A program made the position numbers and the translations under genes. DNA of 64,000 bases from Mesostigma viride (lineage: Eukaryota; Streptophyta; Mesostigmatophyceae; Mesostigmatales; Mesostigmataceae). Of the stretch, positions 11,072-22,627 are shown piece by piece. The notes under the pieces were generated by a model that was given only the letters and a program-made list of their open reading frames with translations, was not told where the DNA came from and searched no databases. The stretch's first letter is position 1; each line of letters opens with the position of its first letter. The DNA is taken from contig RPFO01000017.1 in the NCBI GenBank assembly GCA_009746045.1, positions 1,164,501 to 1,228,500 on the forward strand. The letters run 5' to 3'.

Positions 11072-14000
11072 TCGGGGTTCTTTGAACGGAGTTTCTTCTA
11101 TACGTGAATGCGGGAACAAGAGGCCGCTGGATGAGCGGCTTATATGTCGTAGTGTTTTCTCGTAGCTGTTTGGCTAGAGCTTTTGTGATTAGTAGATGCA
11201 GTATAGTGCATGGTTGAAAAATGAATTAAATAAAATGTGCGTTCCGCGCTTGGGTTGATTATACCCGGGCGGAACGGGGCGTGAGGTGCAGTGCCCCTGA
11301 AAAGAACAACCTACGCATTATTTAATACTAGCCGTGCAGATTCGGGATATTCTACCCCCGGTCTGTACGGTTAGCGTCTTACTAGCATCACTGAACATAA
11401 GGGTTTCATGATGTCAGTTAGCTAGGGATAAGGGAGGTTTTGCGACTAAAAGCCGCTCTGGCTGGTTTTGTCGGCCTCTTTCTTTGCTCGTTGTCGTTGC
11501 GGCGGCAGCCGCAGCTATGGGTGCTGCGGAGCAAAATCCCAAAAGCACTGGTCGCACCGGCCACTTGGCCAGTGGTGAGACTTCCAGTTGTTAACCGGCC
11601 AGGCGTAGTTCCTCGCCCGGTTAACTAAAAGAAAAGAAAATGATTACCTCCGGTCCGCACCTTTTCCCCAGCTTGGGGTCTTTGGTGGGCCGGGTGCCGT
11701 GACAGGTGCTCAACTGTCGCTTGGTCGGCCCAGTGCGCGAGCTGGTGCTCCGTACCTGGGGATGCTTGCACCCCGGGTAGGGGCCGGATGGCTGGCACTG
11801 GCGACCCGTGTCTCGGTCCGCGGCCTGAGGCTTTTTCTTCGGAAATTGCTGCTGGCCAGCAAACTTTGCAATTGCCTTCCGCCGAGGGGGGGGTGGTTGG
11901 GGCTGGGGACGGCGATGGGAAAAGCGCTTAACCCGTGTTTTTTTACAACGCGATACATCGCGTTGTAGGGTTAGAACGCGATGTATCGCGTTGTAATCTG
12001 ACACGTGGCAAACCTATTAAACATGCGATTTTTGGTCTGAAACTTTCAAGATAGGTCAGAAACATCTCATAGAATTCAAGAAAAAATCCTGGTATTTTTG
12101 GTATTTTTTTTGTGACAGCTGCAAACAAATATGTACCACTGAAATCAGGCATTTTCGCGGGACGAAGGTGAAGACGACGGCGATGGCGGCAGGTAGATCT
12201 CGCCAGTTTTCGCGCGAATTTCAGTGGCTGTTGGGTAGCACGACCATGATGATGCGTTCAAAGGTTGATAATTAGGTTTCTACGAGTTTGTTGAGGTACT
12301 GGGGCAAAGGAAACGTAGTTTTTTCCAGTTTCTCACCCAACTTTCATGCGGAAACCCTGGAAACCGGCATACATATTATTACGTCAAGACTCGGGTCTGC
12401 TGCGGCACCATGCTTGGTATTTCCATGGTGTTTCGACTTCTTAACACATGTTTATTCATTCCGAACGCCCGGACTCTCGGCTAAACCGAGATTTGTGCAG
12501 ACTTTTATCGGGTAGCTCCGGGCATGATGGTGCCTGCAAATAGCGTAAGGCGTGACCGTGGCTATTGCTACGGTATGCTATATTTTCCTGGAAATGGCCT
12601 CTGCCACCGGCTCAATAGTGCTTGCAGGCGTAAGTATATCGTGTTTCTACCTAGTTTCTGCCAGTTTTCCACTTATTTCTACCGACCTCTGCCCAGCCTC
12701 TCTAAGACCGCCATCCTACTCGACGTTGCTTGCATGTCAGCCATAGCAGGTTGCAGTTGTGCAGTATTTAGGTGCTGTATACGTCGTCAAGCCGTGCATA
12801 TATCGTGAGGATTGGATGTTGATGGTTTATACTGCGTTGATTGTGCAAGAAGATCAGCTGGGTGCCCATAATCATGGTGTATAATCATGTGTTGTTAGCA
12901 TCTTGCCACCATTTGCTAGCATGCATTCCAGCGTCATCTTTGCCTGCATGTAAGCTCATGGATCACTCAACCTATCCAAGCCTTGCATTACACGTGCCTC
13001 TTTCTTTCAGTATTGCACGCGTTATGGAATGAAAACCCAGCACCTCCATTCCCACGAGGCATGTGCTCAACACGTTGTGAGAGTGGATGATGCTTTGGCT
13101 ATGGCTGCCTGATTCAGTCATATTAGGTCATCCAGTCATGATGTTTGATGCATGTTTGATGCAGTATAACTTATACAACACCTATTTTCAACGTTTTGAC
13201 CCTCCAAGCTCACTATGGCCCCGTTTATGGGGCTCGGGTCGTTGCGTAATGTTGTCAAGGGCTCTCATGTTTCCCACTGCGTTGTACTGCGTTGTAATTG
13301 TGATGCTAATGAAAAATAGCTCCAGTGGCCCAATGGGCCTGAGTTTTGTTTCACAGAGCCTGCATATGTTGCCCATAGCTCGTGCAAGAAGCCAGATTTT
13401 TTTCATGAACCATTTGTGAATAAGCACATGACTTGTGACCTAGGGTCAAGAAATCGCGGTCATGGTCAGACCCCCCTGTATTCAAACCAGTGTATCTCTC
13501 TAATGAATAAGCATTTTGTAGGTCTGAGTAGCTCAAAAAATCCTTTGATTTATGGGCTTTCAGGAAAGTATATACATGACCATGAAAAAAAATTTTCCTT
13601 AGGTGCTATACGCGTTCTAAAAAAAGCTTACAACGCGATATATCGCGTTCTAATTAAAAAAACACGGGTTAAGCTAGAAATTTTTTCCCCACGCATAGAA
13701 ACCTCGGGGGGGAATGCGGTCTTGGCTGAACGGACTCTCGTTCAGCCAGGTGCCTGGGGCTGTGGCCTCGGGCATCCGGGCTGGCGGGGCCTGGGCTAGG
13801 TCCACGTTTTTTCTCGAAGCACCCCGGGTCTATGGGGAGACGGCCATAGCGGTACCGACTCGGGGCCCCGAGAGGGGTCATGATAGGCTCGCCGTGCGCA
13901 ATCGCAGTGCAAATGCGCTGGGCCTTTTTGGGCCTGGCCTTGCATCCACAGCCGCCGGGCACACGCCTCCCGATGTGGGGGGGCTCCCGTTTTGCGGCAG

Positions 14001-14191
14001 GGCGGTCACTTGTGACAACGAGCAAGGTGGAGTGCGGCTTCAAGGGAAAGCCAGGGCGGGGGTGATTGGGCAACGTACTTCATGAAGGGCCTTGAACGGC
14101 GTGCCTCCGGGCATGTCAATAGTGTCACATGTATGCTTCCACTTATTGTTTTAATGAAGATGCTGGTTTTTGTGGGAGCTTTGTGGGACAT
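11072..14191 (+). repeat. Repeat U, left copy (with piggyBac-type insertion)
   Basis: Begins 'tcggggttctttgaacgg' and ends at the 'gtgggacat' motif. Its first 375 bp and last 120 bp match U's second copy at 16,153-18,441. The middle differs: this copy has about 0.8 kb of extra GC-rich sequence plus the 1,737-bp piggyBac-type element, where the second copy has about 35 bp. Sequence of the second copy resumes right after the LINE inserted at this copy's end, so the two are tandem neighbours. Its nature (host tandem repeat or part of an older element) is unresolved. Confidence 0.6.
11932..13668. mobile_element. piggyBac-type non-autonomous element, copy 1
   Basis: The ends are CCCGTGTTTTTTTA and AAAAAAACACGGG, flanked on both sides by TTAA (11,928-11,931 and 13,669-13,672), the target site and duplication of piggyBac elements. 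Just inside the ends lie 18-bp palindromes of the form AACGCGATAYATCGCGTT: two at the left, one at the right. No transposase frame is present in 1,737 bp. A near-identical copy of exactly the same length sits in the opposite orientation at 31,274-33,010. Confidence 0.8.
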
Positions 14192-16141
14192 CCGCGAGTG
14201 ACCATGTAACACAAAATTCCGGCCACGAGGTAGCCATGGCTGTCGGAGCTCATAACTTTCACGTTTGAGCACCGAATTTAGCCGTGAATATCACTATCGC
14301 TTCGTCTTTCTAAGACGCACATGCTGATATAATTTTCCGAATCTAAAACGCAATATATGGCGCACAAACGCGCCTCGACGCAACGCAGCCTGGCGGCTGC
14401 GCTCGGCAATGAAAATTCTGCAGCTCAGGCTGCAGCTTCGCCTTCAGGTCCGGCAGGCGGCGATGACACTAGTCGTGCACTGGTGGTCGTCCAGCAACCC
14501 CCCGGGCTTAACGCCTCGCCATCTGCATCGCCTGACCCCAAGCGCACCCGCCCAGCCGACGACACAGGAGGGTCTTCACGCCCAGAACCGAGCTTTCGGC
14601 CCCGGCCTTTCAAGGTCGCAGATTACGACTGGGCCACCATTTCTCCGACCGATGCTCTGCGCTGCATCTTCTTCGGGGATTACGCTTCGCTTTACGACCT
14701 GTGCCTCCATTTCCACTCCATCAATCGCCTCCTCGCCCCGGACGGCAGCCGCTGGGCCAACATCTACGGGCTGTCCGGCTGCGTCCGCCCCCATCTCCAG
14801 CACGCCATCCTCAACTCCCTTCTCCAGCGCTCTGACGGCGAGATCTGGGCTCCACCCCTTTCCGTCCCCACCCTCCGCTCCATCCTCACGGAAGCCTTTC
14901 AGCAGCACGTGACCCCCCTTGCTGCCGACATAGCAGCAATCGGCGGCACGCTGACTGCTGAACTTCCTCACATTTCCACCGCCGCCGCCTCCACCTCCAC
15001 GGCCATTTCCGCCTCCACTGCCGACATCAAAGCCCAGCTCCTCGACCTCGACCAACGCCTTCAAGCCACCGCCAACGCCCTTGAGAGCTTGCATGACACC
15101 GCCGGCCTCACCGCCCAGGCGGTGAAGGACATCGCCGCCCAGCCGGCGCCTGCTGGCTCGGCCGGCGATGCTCCCTCCACCTGGGCGGACTTGCTTAAGC
15201 AGCACACCACCTCCACCACCTCCACCATCTCGGCACAACTCAAGCAACAAGCCCTCGACCTTCGCGAGGAAGCCGACATCGCCCGGCGCAGCCACAATGT
15301 CATCGTCAAGCACTTCGACCAGCAGGCAGGTGAGACCTCCACGAGCCTTCTTGAGGCATTTAAGCGCGCCATTCTTGCCCCCATGTTACTCACTGGTGAG
15401 CTGGACATGTCGGCTGTCCGCCTCCCCCGCGCGCGGGGGAAGGCTGGCCCGGCCCCCGTGCTCCTCACCTTTAAGTACATGGCGGACAAGCTGGCGTTCC
15501 TTAAATGCCGCAAGAAGCTCTCGGAGACTCGCTTCACGCTGGACGACGACTTGACCCTGGCCCAGCAACAACGGCGACGCGAGCTATGGCCGGCCTACCT
15601 TCAGCTCCGGCAGAGCGCAAGGGGGAAGCCGGTATACTGGAGGGGGGCGGTCATCCACGTTGACCACAAGCCCTGGCAGCCCCCTCCTGCCACCTCAGAC
15701 TAGGAATATATATACCAGTAGTGTAGATTAGTAAGGCTTAGCCTAGCATGTGGCCCACGCGCATGTGCGCCCATAATGGCCCCCATGGATGATGCCTTCA
15801 ACATTTAGCCATGCTTTGTCTATAATGGGACCCCCATGGATGTTGCATTAAGAACTTAGCCATGCTATGCCATGCAGAGAGATGCTCTCTGTCGAGAAGC
15901 CATGCCCTAGCCCTTGCATAGCCATGATGATCTTCCTCCCCCGTGCCAGGATCCCCTTAGCTGGGTTGAACCTGAGACAGCATGGTGGTGCCGGTGCCCT
16001 TGCGGCACCTAGAGCAAGTGTTGCTTACATTCCCACCCTTGCATGAAGTAGCCTAGGATGTATTTAAAGCCATATGCCCCTTCTCAGGGATATGTGCTAC
16101 ATTGACTCCCAACGGAGTGATGTTGATAATTAATTAATTAA
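14192..16141 (+). mobile_element. Full-length ORF1-only LINE derivative (half-LINE A)
   Basis: A complete insertion bounded by an 11-bp duplication TTGTGGGACAT (14,181-14,191 and 16,142-16,152) and ending in an AATT-unit tail, the signature of target-primed reverse transcription. It consists of a 165-bp 5' UTR, one intact ORF1 and a 440-bp 3' UTR. There is no endonuclease or reverse transcriptase, so it must be copied in trans. The arrangement recalls mammalian HAL1 'half-L1' elements. Confidence 0.85.
14357..15703 (+). CDS. LINE ORF1p-like RNA-binding protein (448 aa)
   Basis: An intact 448-codon frame starting at an ATG 165 bp inside the insertion. Residues 1-90 are low-complexity (Ala/Ser/Pro). 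About 90-185 form a compact domain of unknown type. About 190-300 are Ala/Ser/Thr/Gln-rich with heptad character, a likely coiled coil. Residues from about 308 ('NVIVKHFD') to the end resemble the RRM-like core and basic C-terminal domain of LINE ORF1 proteins ('LLTFKYMADKLAFLKCRKKL', then 'LAQQQRRRELWPAY' and 'GAVIHVDHKPW'). In such elements ORF1p coats the RNA in a ribonucleoprotein particle. The intact frame suggests recent insertion. The family call rests on motif layout and is fairly secure. Confidence 0.75.
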   Translation: MAHKRASTQRSLAAALGNENSAAQAAASPSGPAGGDDTSRALVVVQQPPGLNASPSASPDPKRTRPADDTGGSSRPEPSFRPRPFKVADYDWATISPTDALRCIFFGDYASLYDLCLHFHSINRLLAPDGSRWANIYGLSGCVRPHLQHAILNSLLQRSDGEIWAPPLSVPTLRSILTEAFQQHVTPLAADIAAIGGTLTAELPHISTAAASTSTAISASTADIKAQLLDLDQRLQATANALESLHDTAGLTAQAVKDIAAQPAPAGSAGDAPSTWADLLKQHTTSTTSTISAQLKQQALDLREEADIARRSHNVIVKHFDQQAGETSTSLLEAFKRAILAPMLLTGELDMSAVRLPRARGKAGPAPVLLTFKYMADKLAFLKCRKKLSETRFTLDDDLTLAQQQRRRELWPAYLQLRQSARGKPVYWRGAVIHVDHKPWQPPPATSD

Positions 16142-16525
16142 TTGTGGGACATGAATCGGGGTTCTTTGAACGGAGTTTCTTCTATACGTGAATGCGGGAA
16201 CAAGAGGCCGCTGGATGAGCGGCTTATATGTCGTAGTGTTTTCTCGTAGCTGTTTGGCTAGAGCTTTTGTGATTAGTAGATGCAGTATAGTGCATGGTTG
16301 AAAAATGAATTAAATAAAATGTGCGTTCCGCGCTTGGGTTGATTATACCCGGGCGGAACGGGGCGTGAGGTGCAGTGCCCCTGAAAAGAACAACCTACGC
16401 ATTATTTAATACTAGCCGTGCAGATTCGGGATATTCTACCCCCGGTCTGTACGGTTAGCGTCTTACTAGCATCACTGAACATAAGGGTTTAATGACGTCA
16501 GTTAGCTAGGGATAAGGGAGGTTTT

Positions 16526-17782
16526 CAGGTCCGGTAGACAGCGGTGACACTAGTCGTGCACTGGTGGCCACCCAGCAACCTCCCGGGCTTAATGCCTCGC
16601 CATCGGCATCGCCTGACCCGAAACGCACCCGCCCAGCCGACAAAACAGGATGGTCCCGCCCCTCGGAACCGCGCTTTCGGCCCCACCCTTTCAAGGTCGA
16701 TGATCACGACTGGAACAACCTGTCTCCTTACGATGCTATGGACTGCATCTTCTACGGGGACTACGCCTCGCTTTACGACCTGTGCCTCCATCTTTACGAC
16801 CAAGGTCGCCTCATCGGCAGCAACGGCTGCCGCTGGCAAACCCACGGCGCCCTGCTTGGCTGCCCCCGCCCCCAGCTCCAGCACACCATCCTCAACTCCC
16901 TTCTCGAGCGCTCTGACGACGAGATCTGGGCTCCATCCATCTCCGCCCCCACCCTCCGTTCCATCCTCACGGAAGCCTTTCAGCAGCACGTGACCCCCCT
17001 TGCTGCTGACGTCGCAGCAATGGGTGGCACGCTGGCTGCTGAACTTCCTCACATTTCCGCCGCTGCCGCCTCCACCTCCACTGCCATTTCCGCCTCCACT
17101 GCCGACATCAAAGCCCAGCTCCTCGACCTCGACCAACGCCTTCAAGCCACCGCCAACGCCCTTGAGAGCTTGCATGACACCGCCGGCCTCACCGCCCAGG
17201 CGGTGAAGGACATCGCCGCCCAGCCGGCGTCTGCTGGCCCGGCCGGCGATGCTCCCTCCACCTGGGCGGACTTGCTTAAGCAGCACACCACCTCCACCAC
17301 CTCCACCATCTCGGCACAACTCAAGCAACAAGCCCTCGACCTTCGCGAGGAAACCGACATCGCCCGGCGCAGCCACAATGTCATCGTCAAGCACTTCGAC
17401 CAGCCGGCAGGTGAGACCTCCACGACCCTTCTTGAGGCATTTAAGCGCGACATTCTTGCCCCCATGCTACTCACTGGTGAGCTGGACATGTCGGCTGTCC
17501 GCCTCCCCGCGCGCGGGGGAAGGCTGGCCCGGCACCCGTGCTCCTCACCTTTAAGTACATGGCGGACAAGCTGTCGTTCCTTAAATGCCGCAAGAAGCTC
17601 TCGAGGACTCGCTTCACGCTGGACGACGACTTGACCCTGGCCCAGCAACAGCGGCGACGCGAGCTATGGCCGGCCTACCTTCAGCTCCGGCACAGCGCAG
17701 GGGGAAGCCGGTATACTGGAGGGGGGCGGTCATCCACGTTGACCACAAGCCCTGGCAGCCCCCTCCTGCCACCCCAGACTAG
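16526..17782 (+). pseudogene. ORF1p-like pseudogene of half-LINE B
   Basis: Strongly similar along its length to the ORF1 at 14,357-15,703 but missing its first ~30 codons. It has two single-base losses: one in a C run near 17,507 ('cgcctcccc' against five Cs in copy A) and one near 17,700 in the 'gcgcaggggg' stretch. Each shifts frame, so the RRM-like core and the C-terminal domain are in different frames. The N-terminal half also differs by many substitutions, so A and B are separate lineages rather than duplicates. Confidence 0.8.
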
Positions 17783-18222
17783 GGAATTCATACCAGTAGT
17801 GTAGATTAGTCAGGCTTAGCCTAGCATGTGGCCCACGCGCATGTGCGCCCATAATGGCCCCCATGGATGTTGTCTACAGGATTTAGCCAAGCCCTGCCTA
17901 TAACGGGACCCCCATGGATGTTGCATTAAGAATTTCGCCATTCTATGCCATGCAGAGAGATGCTCTCTGTAGAGAAGCCATGTCCTAGCTCTTGTATAGC
18001 CATGATGATCTTCCCCACCTATGACAGGCTCCCCTTCGCTGGGTGTTGCCTGAAACTCTGGGTGGTGCAGGTGCCCTAGTGCACCTAGAGCAAGTGTTGT
18101 TTACATTCCCACCCTTGCAGGAAGTAGCTTAGAATGTATGATAGGCCATATGCCCCTTCTCTGGGCTATGTGCTACATATACTCCCAACGGAGTTATGTT
18201 ACAATTCAATTCAATTCAATTC
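16526..18222 (+). mobile_element. 5'-truncated ORF1-only LINE derivative (half-LINE B)
   Basis: Flanked by the 12-bp direct repeat AAGGGAGGTTTT (16,514-16,525 and 18,223-18,234), whose single intact copy is present in the other U repeat at about 11,434-11,445. It begins inside ORF1 (about codon 30), continues through the 3' UTR and ends in a CAATT-unit tail. This is a clean retrotransposition product of the ORF1 plus 3' UTR unit, independent of half-LINE A. Confidence 0.85.
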
Positions 18223-18441
18223 AAGGGAGGTTTTGCGACTAAAAGCCGCTCTGGCTGGTTTTGTCGGCCTCTTTCTTTGCTCCCCACCCACCCACCCTTG
18301 TCTTGGTTGCCTCTAGGGCAACGTACTTCATGAAGGGCCTTGAACGGCGTGCCTCCGGGCATGTCAATAGTGTCACATGTATGCTTCCACTTATTGTTTT
18401 AATGAAGATGCTGGTTTTTGTGGGAGCTACGTGGGACATGA

Positions 18442-19432
18442 AACATTATTTTTCAATTTGCGTTTCAATTTGCGGTGGTTGATGAAGCATGACTATATGG
18501 TTGACACGTGTGTAGTACTCCTACACACAGATCTCGAGTGATTTATCTAGTACCAAATCCGAAAGGCTTGCATCACTCCCCGGACAGGAGAACTTTTGCG
18601 GATGACTGTAGGTGTAAGTTGGCGATGCCATGGTAACCGGAGACGTCCGTCCTATAGTCAGCAAAATTGGTGCGAGAGGTCCCCAGTTCGATTCCGGTCG
18701 GATTCATTTGCAGATCGCGTTTTCCGCGTTTTCCGCGGCCTGGCACTGAACGCAAAGGTTTTCACCTTTGCGGAGTGTCTGATCAGAATATGGTTGTCTC
18801 CTTGATATGCTGTATAGTTTTCGGAAGACACCGACGCACGGCTGACACGCATGGTTGACACTATACGTACCAACTTGATTATTTGGGTGGTTATGCCCTT
18901 TCATACGGCTTCACGATGCATGGCTTTACATTTCCCTTCCTTATTTAAGTGAATGACATGGGGAGACATGCTGTAGGACTTGGCGCACTTTGCCTGAGCA
19001 AGGTGTGACAATTAATTCACCGCTATAAATGTGAATGGACCAAGTTCGTCGAAACGGGGAAATAACGTTACTTGATACTAGATTTAGGGAGGTCCTGTGT
19101 TCGTAACTTGCTGGTAGCTACTGTGGTTTCTCATTTTCGGTGTTGTCCGTGGAATCTCATATTTGGGCAGCTAGCCCCATGCACGTTGAGCGCTTACTGA
19201 CAACAATACAAGATTTAGACGCGTAGGGGGGCAAGAATCAATTGTGCGTCGGCACGGTAGCTTGCATCATTCACGATTTGTGCGTTTTAATCGAAGGGCA
19301 TCTACTTAGTTCGGCAGAGCAACGGGGGTTGTTTAGTTAGTAGTTAGTTAGTACTTACTTAGTTAAAATAGTTAGTCAGTTAGTTAGCTAGTGAGCTAGT
19401 TAGAACTTGATAGGTAGGTCAGGTAGGTAGGT
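18442..19432. other. Gene-free stretch with a hAT 3'-end remnant
   Basis: No gene seen. 19,097-19,165 resembles the hAT 3' region at 29,010-29,090 (shared 'gctagctact', 'tccgtggaatctca' and 'ttgggcagctagc' blocks), so it is a diverged remnant of a related element. 18,660-18,710 contains a B-box-like 'agttcgattcc', but no tRNA fold closes around it. Confidence 0.45.
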
Positions 19433-19785
19433 AATTAATTAATTAATTAATTAATTAATTAATTAATTAATTAATTAGACTCGTGCTCCCGTTGGGGAGT
19501 CACGGAGCCCGAACTGCCTTTCATCCCTTTGTTTGCACAACAGGAAGGAAGGTCAGAGACCCCCTTTCTCCTTCATGCTAGAGGCATGCCACAGCTGCGT
19601 GACTCCCAAACGGGAGCACGAGTCTAATTAATTAATTAATTAATTAATGCCACAGCTGCAATCGGACACGCTAAACGATCCTGCAAGATCTGTGGGTGCA
19701 ATGAGACCCATGTGAGCTTATCATAACAAGGAGCGTGGGCAAGTAATGTGAGCATAGCCAAGACGTAGCATCATTGGATGTACAA
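19433..19785 (-). mobile_element. Non-LTR 3'-end fragment with ATTA tail and internal hairpin
   Basis: An (ATTA)n run at 19,433-19,476 adjoins 'gactcgtgctcccgttgggg'. The same block follows shorter ATTA runs at 30,137 and 49,640. At 19,477-19,625 the block recurs inverted ('gggagcacgagtc'), giving about 28-bp near-perfect inverted ends around 95 bp, again followed by ATTA units. The remaining 19,640-19,785 matches 30,256-30,400. It reads best as minus-strand 3' ends of a retroelement with an AATT-type tail, one nested in or folded onto another. Confidence 0.5.
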
Positions 19786-19859
19786 GGAAATATTTAATAG
19801 CTCTATCTTGATGTGCGTGTAGGAATAACTGCATGGAGGAATAACGGCGAACATGTGAA

Positions 19860-20020
19860 GGAACAAGTATCCCACAACCAGGAACGTGCATCCCACAAGC
19901 AGGAACGAGTATCCCACAAGCAGGAACGTGTTTCCCACCACCAGGAACAAGTATCCCACAACCAGGAACGACTATCCCACAACTAGGAACGTGTATCCCA
20001 CAACCACGAACAAGTATCCT
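19860..20020 (-). repeat. Isolated block of the 21-bp minisatellite unit
   Basis: Six to seven units of the foldback 21-bp repeat in the right-arm orientation (caggaacgtgtttcccacaa type), set apart from the main right array by the 66/84-bp tandem block and the 26-bp array. Confidence 0.8.
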
Positions 20021-20410
20021 CTGCCGGCAGTGCCACCCCATGCAAGACCCCACAAGCCGTCCTTGCATAAAGGGGACATGCAGGCATCACAAGGAGTGGT
20101 AACTGCCGGCAGTGCCACCCCATGCAAGAACACACAAGCCGGGGACATGCAGTCATCACAAGGAGTGGTGACTGCCGGCAGTGCCACGCCATGCAAGACC
20201 CCACAAGCCGTCCTTGCGTCAAGGGGACATGCAGTCATCACAAGGAGTGGTAACTGCCGGCAGTGCCACCCCATGCAAGAACACACAAGCCGGGGACATG
20301 CAGTCATCACAAGGAGTGGTAACTGCCGGCAGTGCTACCCCATGCCAGAACCCACAAGCCATCCATGCAATCATCACAGGGAGTGGTAACTGCCGGCAGT
20401 GCGTGGCCCT
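20021..20410 (+). repeat. 66/84-bp tandem repeat, right foldback arm
   Basis: Five to six copies of a unit containing 'ctgccggcagtgccacccca', 'tgcaagaacacacaagcc', 'ggggacatgcagtcatcaca' and 'aggagtggtaa', alternating between forms of about 66 and 84 bp. It has no counterpart in the left arm, so it was gained by the right arm or lost by the left. Confidence 0.8.
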
Positions 20411-21118
20411 AATTCCCACAACCCCTCTGCTAACGTTAGTGCCCAGCCCCCTCTGCTAACGTTAGTGCCCCCCCCTCCTTTGCTAACATTAGTTCCCACA
20501 CCCCTCTGCTAACGTTAGTGCCCGTGCCCCTTTACTAACGTTAGTGCCCATCCCCCTCTGCTAACGTTAGTGCCCGTGCCCCTTTACTAACGTTAGTGCC
20601 CAGCCCCCTCTGCTAACGTTAGTGCCCCCCCCTCCTTTGCTAACATTAGTTCCCACACCCCTCTGCTAACGTAAGTGCCCTCCCCCCCCTGCTATCGTTA
20701 ATGCCCACCCCCCTTCACTAACTTTATTCCCACACCCCCTCTGTTAACGTTAGTGCCCGCGCCCCTTTACTAACGTTAGTGCTCGTGCCCCTCTGCTAAC
20801 GTTAGTGCCTGTGCCCCTTTACTAACGTTAGTGCCCAGCCCCCTCTGCTAACGTTAGTGCCCGTGCCCCTTTACTAACGTTAGTGCCCGTGCCCCTCTGC
20901 TAACGTTAGTGCCCGTGCCCCTTTACTAACGTTAGTGCCCAGCCCCCTCTGCTATCGTTAGTGCCCGTGCCCCTTTACTAACGATAGTGCCCAGCCCCCT
21001 CTGCTAACGTTAGTGCCCGTGCCCCTTTACTAACGTTAGTGCCCAGCCCCCTCTGCTAACGTTAGTGCCCGTGCCCCTTCACTAACGTTAGTGCCCGTGC
21101 CCCTCTGCTAACGTTATT
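20407..21118 (-). repeat. 26-bp tandem array with TAACGTTA palindrome, right arm
   Basis: About 27 units, the inverse of the array at 9,404-9,622 and three times as long. Units alternate 'cccctttactaacgttagtg' and 'cccctctgctaacgttagtg'. Length difference between arms indicates independent expansion after the arms became inverted. Confidence 0.85.
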
Positions 21119-21164
21119 CCCGAGCCCCCTCTGCTATCGCTAATTCCCGTGCCCCTTTATATTT

Positions 21165-22627
21165 GGACCAGGAACACATCCCACAACTAGGCTCGACTAT
21201 CCCACAACTAGGAACGTGCATCCCACAACCAGGAACGTGTATCCTACAACCAGGAACGTGTATCCCACAACCAGGAACGTGTTTCCCACAACCAGGAACA
21301 AGTATCCTACAACCAGGAACGTGTTTCCCACAACCAGGAACGTGTTTCCCACAACCAGGAACGTGTATCCCACAACCAGGAACGTGTTTCCCACAACCAG
21401 CAACGTGTTTCCCACAACCAGGAACGTGTTTCCCACAACCAGGAACAAGTATCCTACAAGCAAGAACGTGTTTCCCACCACCAGGAACGTGTTTCCCACA
21501 ACCAGGAACGTGTTTCCCACAACCAGGAACGTGTTTCCCACAACCAAGAACAAGTATCCCACAACCAGGAACACATCCCACAACCAGGAACGAGTATCCT
21601 ACAACCAGGAACGTGTTTCCCACAACCAGGAACGTGTATCCTACAACCAGGAACGTGTTTCCCACAACCAGGAACAAGTATCCCACAACCAGGAACGTGT
21701 ATCCTACAACCAGGAACACATCCCACAACCAGGAACGTGTTTCCCACAACCAGGAACGTGTTTCCCACCACCAGGAACGTGTTTCCCACAACCAGGAACG
21801 TGTATCCTACAACCAGGAACGTGTTTCCCACAACCAGGAACGTGTATCCCACAACCATGAACGTGTTTCCCACAACCAGGAACGTGTATCCTACAACCAG
21901 GAACAAGTATCCCACAACCAGGAACGTGTTTCCCACAACCAGGAACGTGTTTCCCACCACCAGGAACGTGTTTCCCACAACCAGGAACGTGTATCCTACA
22001 ACCAGGAACGTGTTTCCCACAACCAGGAACGTGTTTCCCACAACCAGGAACAAGTATCCTACAACCAGGAACGTGTTTCCCACAACCAGGAACGTGTTTC
22101 CCACAACCAGGAACGTGTTTCCCACAACCAGGAACGTGTTTCCCACAACCAGGAACGTGTATCCTACAACCAGGAACGTGTTTCCCACAACCAGGAACGT
22201 GTATCCTACAACTAGGAACGTGTTTCCCACCACCAGGAACAAGTATCCCACAACCAGGAACGTGTTTCCCACAACCAGGAACGTGCATCCCACAACCAGG
22301 AACACATCCCACAACCAGGAACAAGTATCCTACAACCAGGAACACATCCCACAACCAGGAACGTGCATCCCACAACCAGGAACGTGTATCTCACAACCAG
22401 GAACAAGTATCCCACAACCAGGAACACATCCCACAACCAGGAACGACTATCCCACAACCAGGAACGTGCATCCCACAACAAGGAACAAGTATCCCACAAC
22501 CAGGAACACATCCCACAACCAGGAACGACTATCCCACAACCAGGAACGTGCATCCCACAACCAGGAACAAGTATCCCACAACAAGGAACACATCCCACAA
22601 CCAGGAACGTGTATCCCACAACCAGTC
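21165..22627 (-). repeat. 21-bp minisatellite, right foldback arm
   Basis: About 69 copies of the inverse of the left-arm unit (GTGTTTCCCACAACCAGGAAC), with the same set of variants. It is about 350 bp longer than the left array. Open frames run through it in several frames on both strands because of the unit length. Confidence 0.9.

Larger units (their letters stand above)
16153..18441 (+). repeat. Repeat U, second copy (interrupted by half-LINE B)
   Basis: Left part 16,153-16,525 is almost identical to 11,072-11,445. The right part 18,235-18,441 matches 11,446-11,495 followed directly by 14,070-14,191, so the middle of the first copy is absent here. Half-LINE B splits it exactly at the duplicated AAGGGAGGTTTT. 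It begins where the first U copy's end is resumed after half-LINE A. Confidence 0.6.

Noticed and set aside
14576-15313. Glycine-rich 245-codon minus-strand frame opposite ORF1
   Set aside because: Complement of the Ala/Ser/Thr-rich coiled-coil region. The low complexity mirrors the plus-strand codons.
11072-18441. Repeat U as the two LTRs of an LTR retrotransposon
   Set aside because: No TG...CA ends, no primer-binding site or gag-pol sequence between the copies. The intervening material is explained by the LINE insertion.
18630-18715. Possible tRNA gene or tRNA-derived SINE ('gaggtccccagttcgattccgg')
   Set aside because: A B-box-like sequence is present, but there is no closing acceptor plus T-stem and no anticodon arm. 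At most a degenerate remnant.
21165-22627. CRISPR-like regularly spaced repeats
   Set aside because: Units are directly adjacent with no unique spacers, in eukaryotic DNA. It is a minisatellite.
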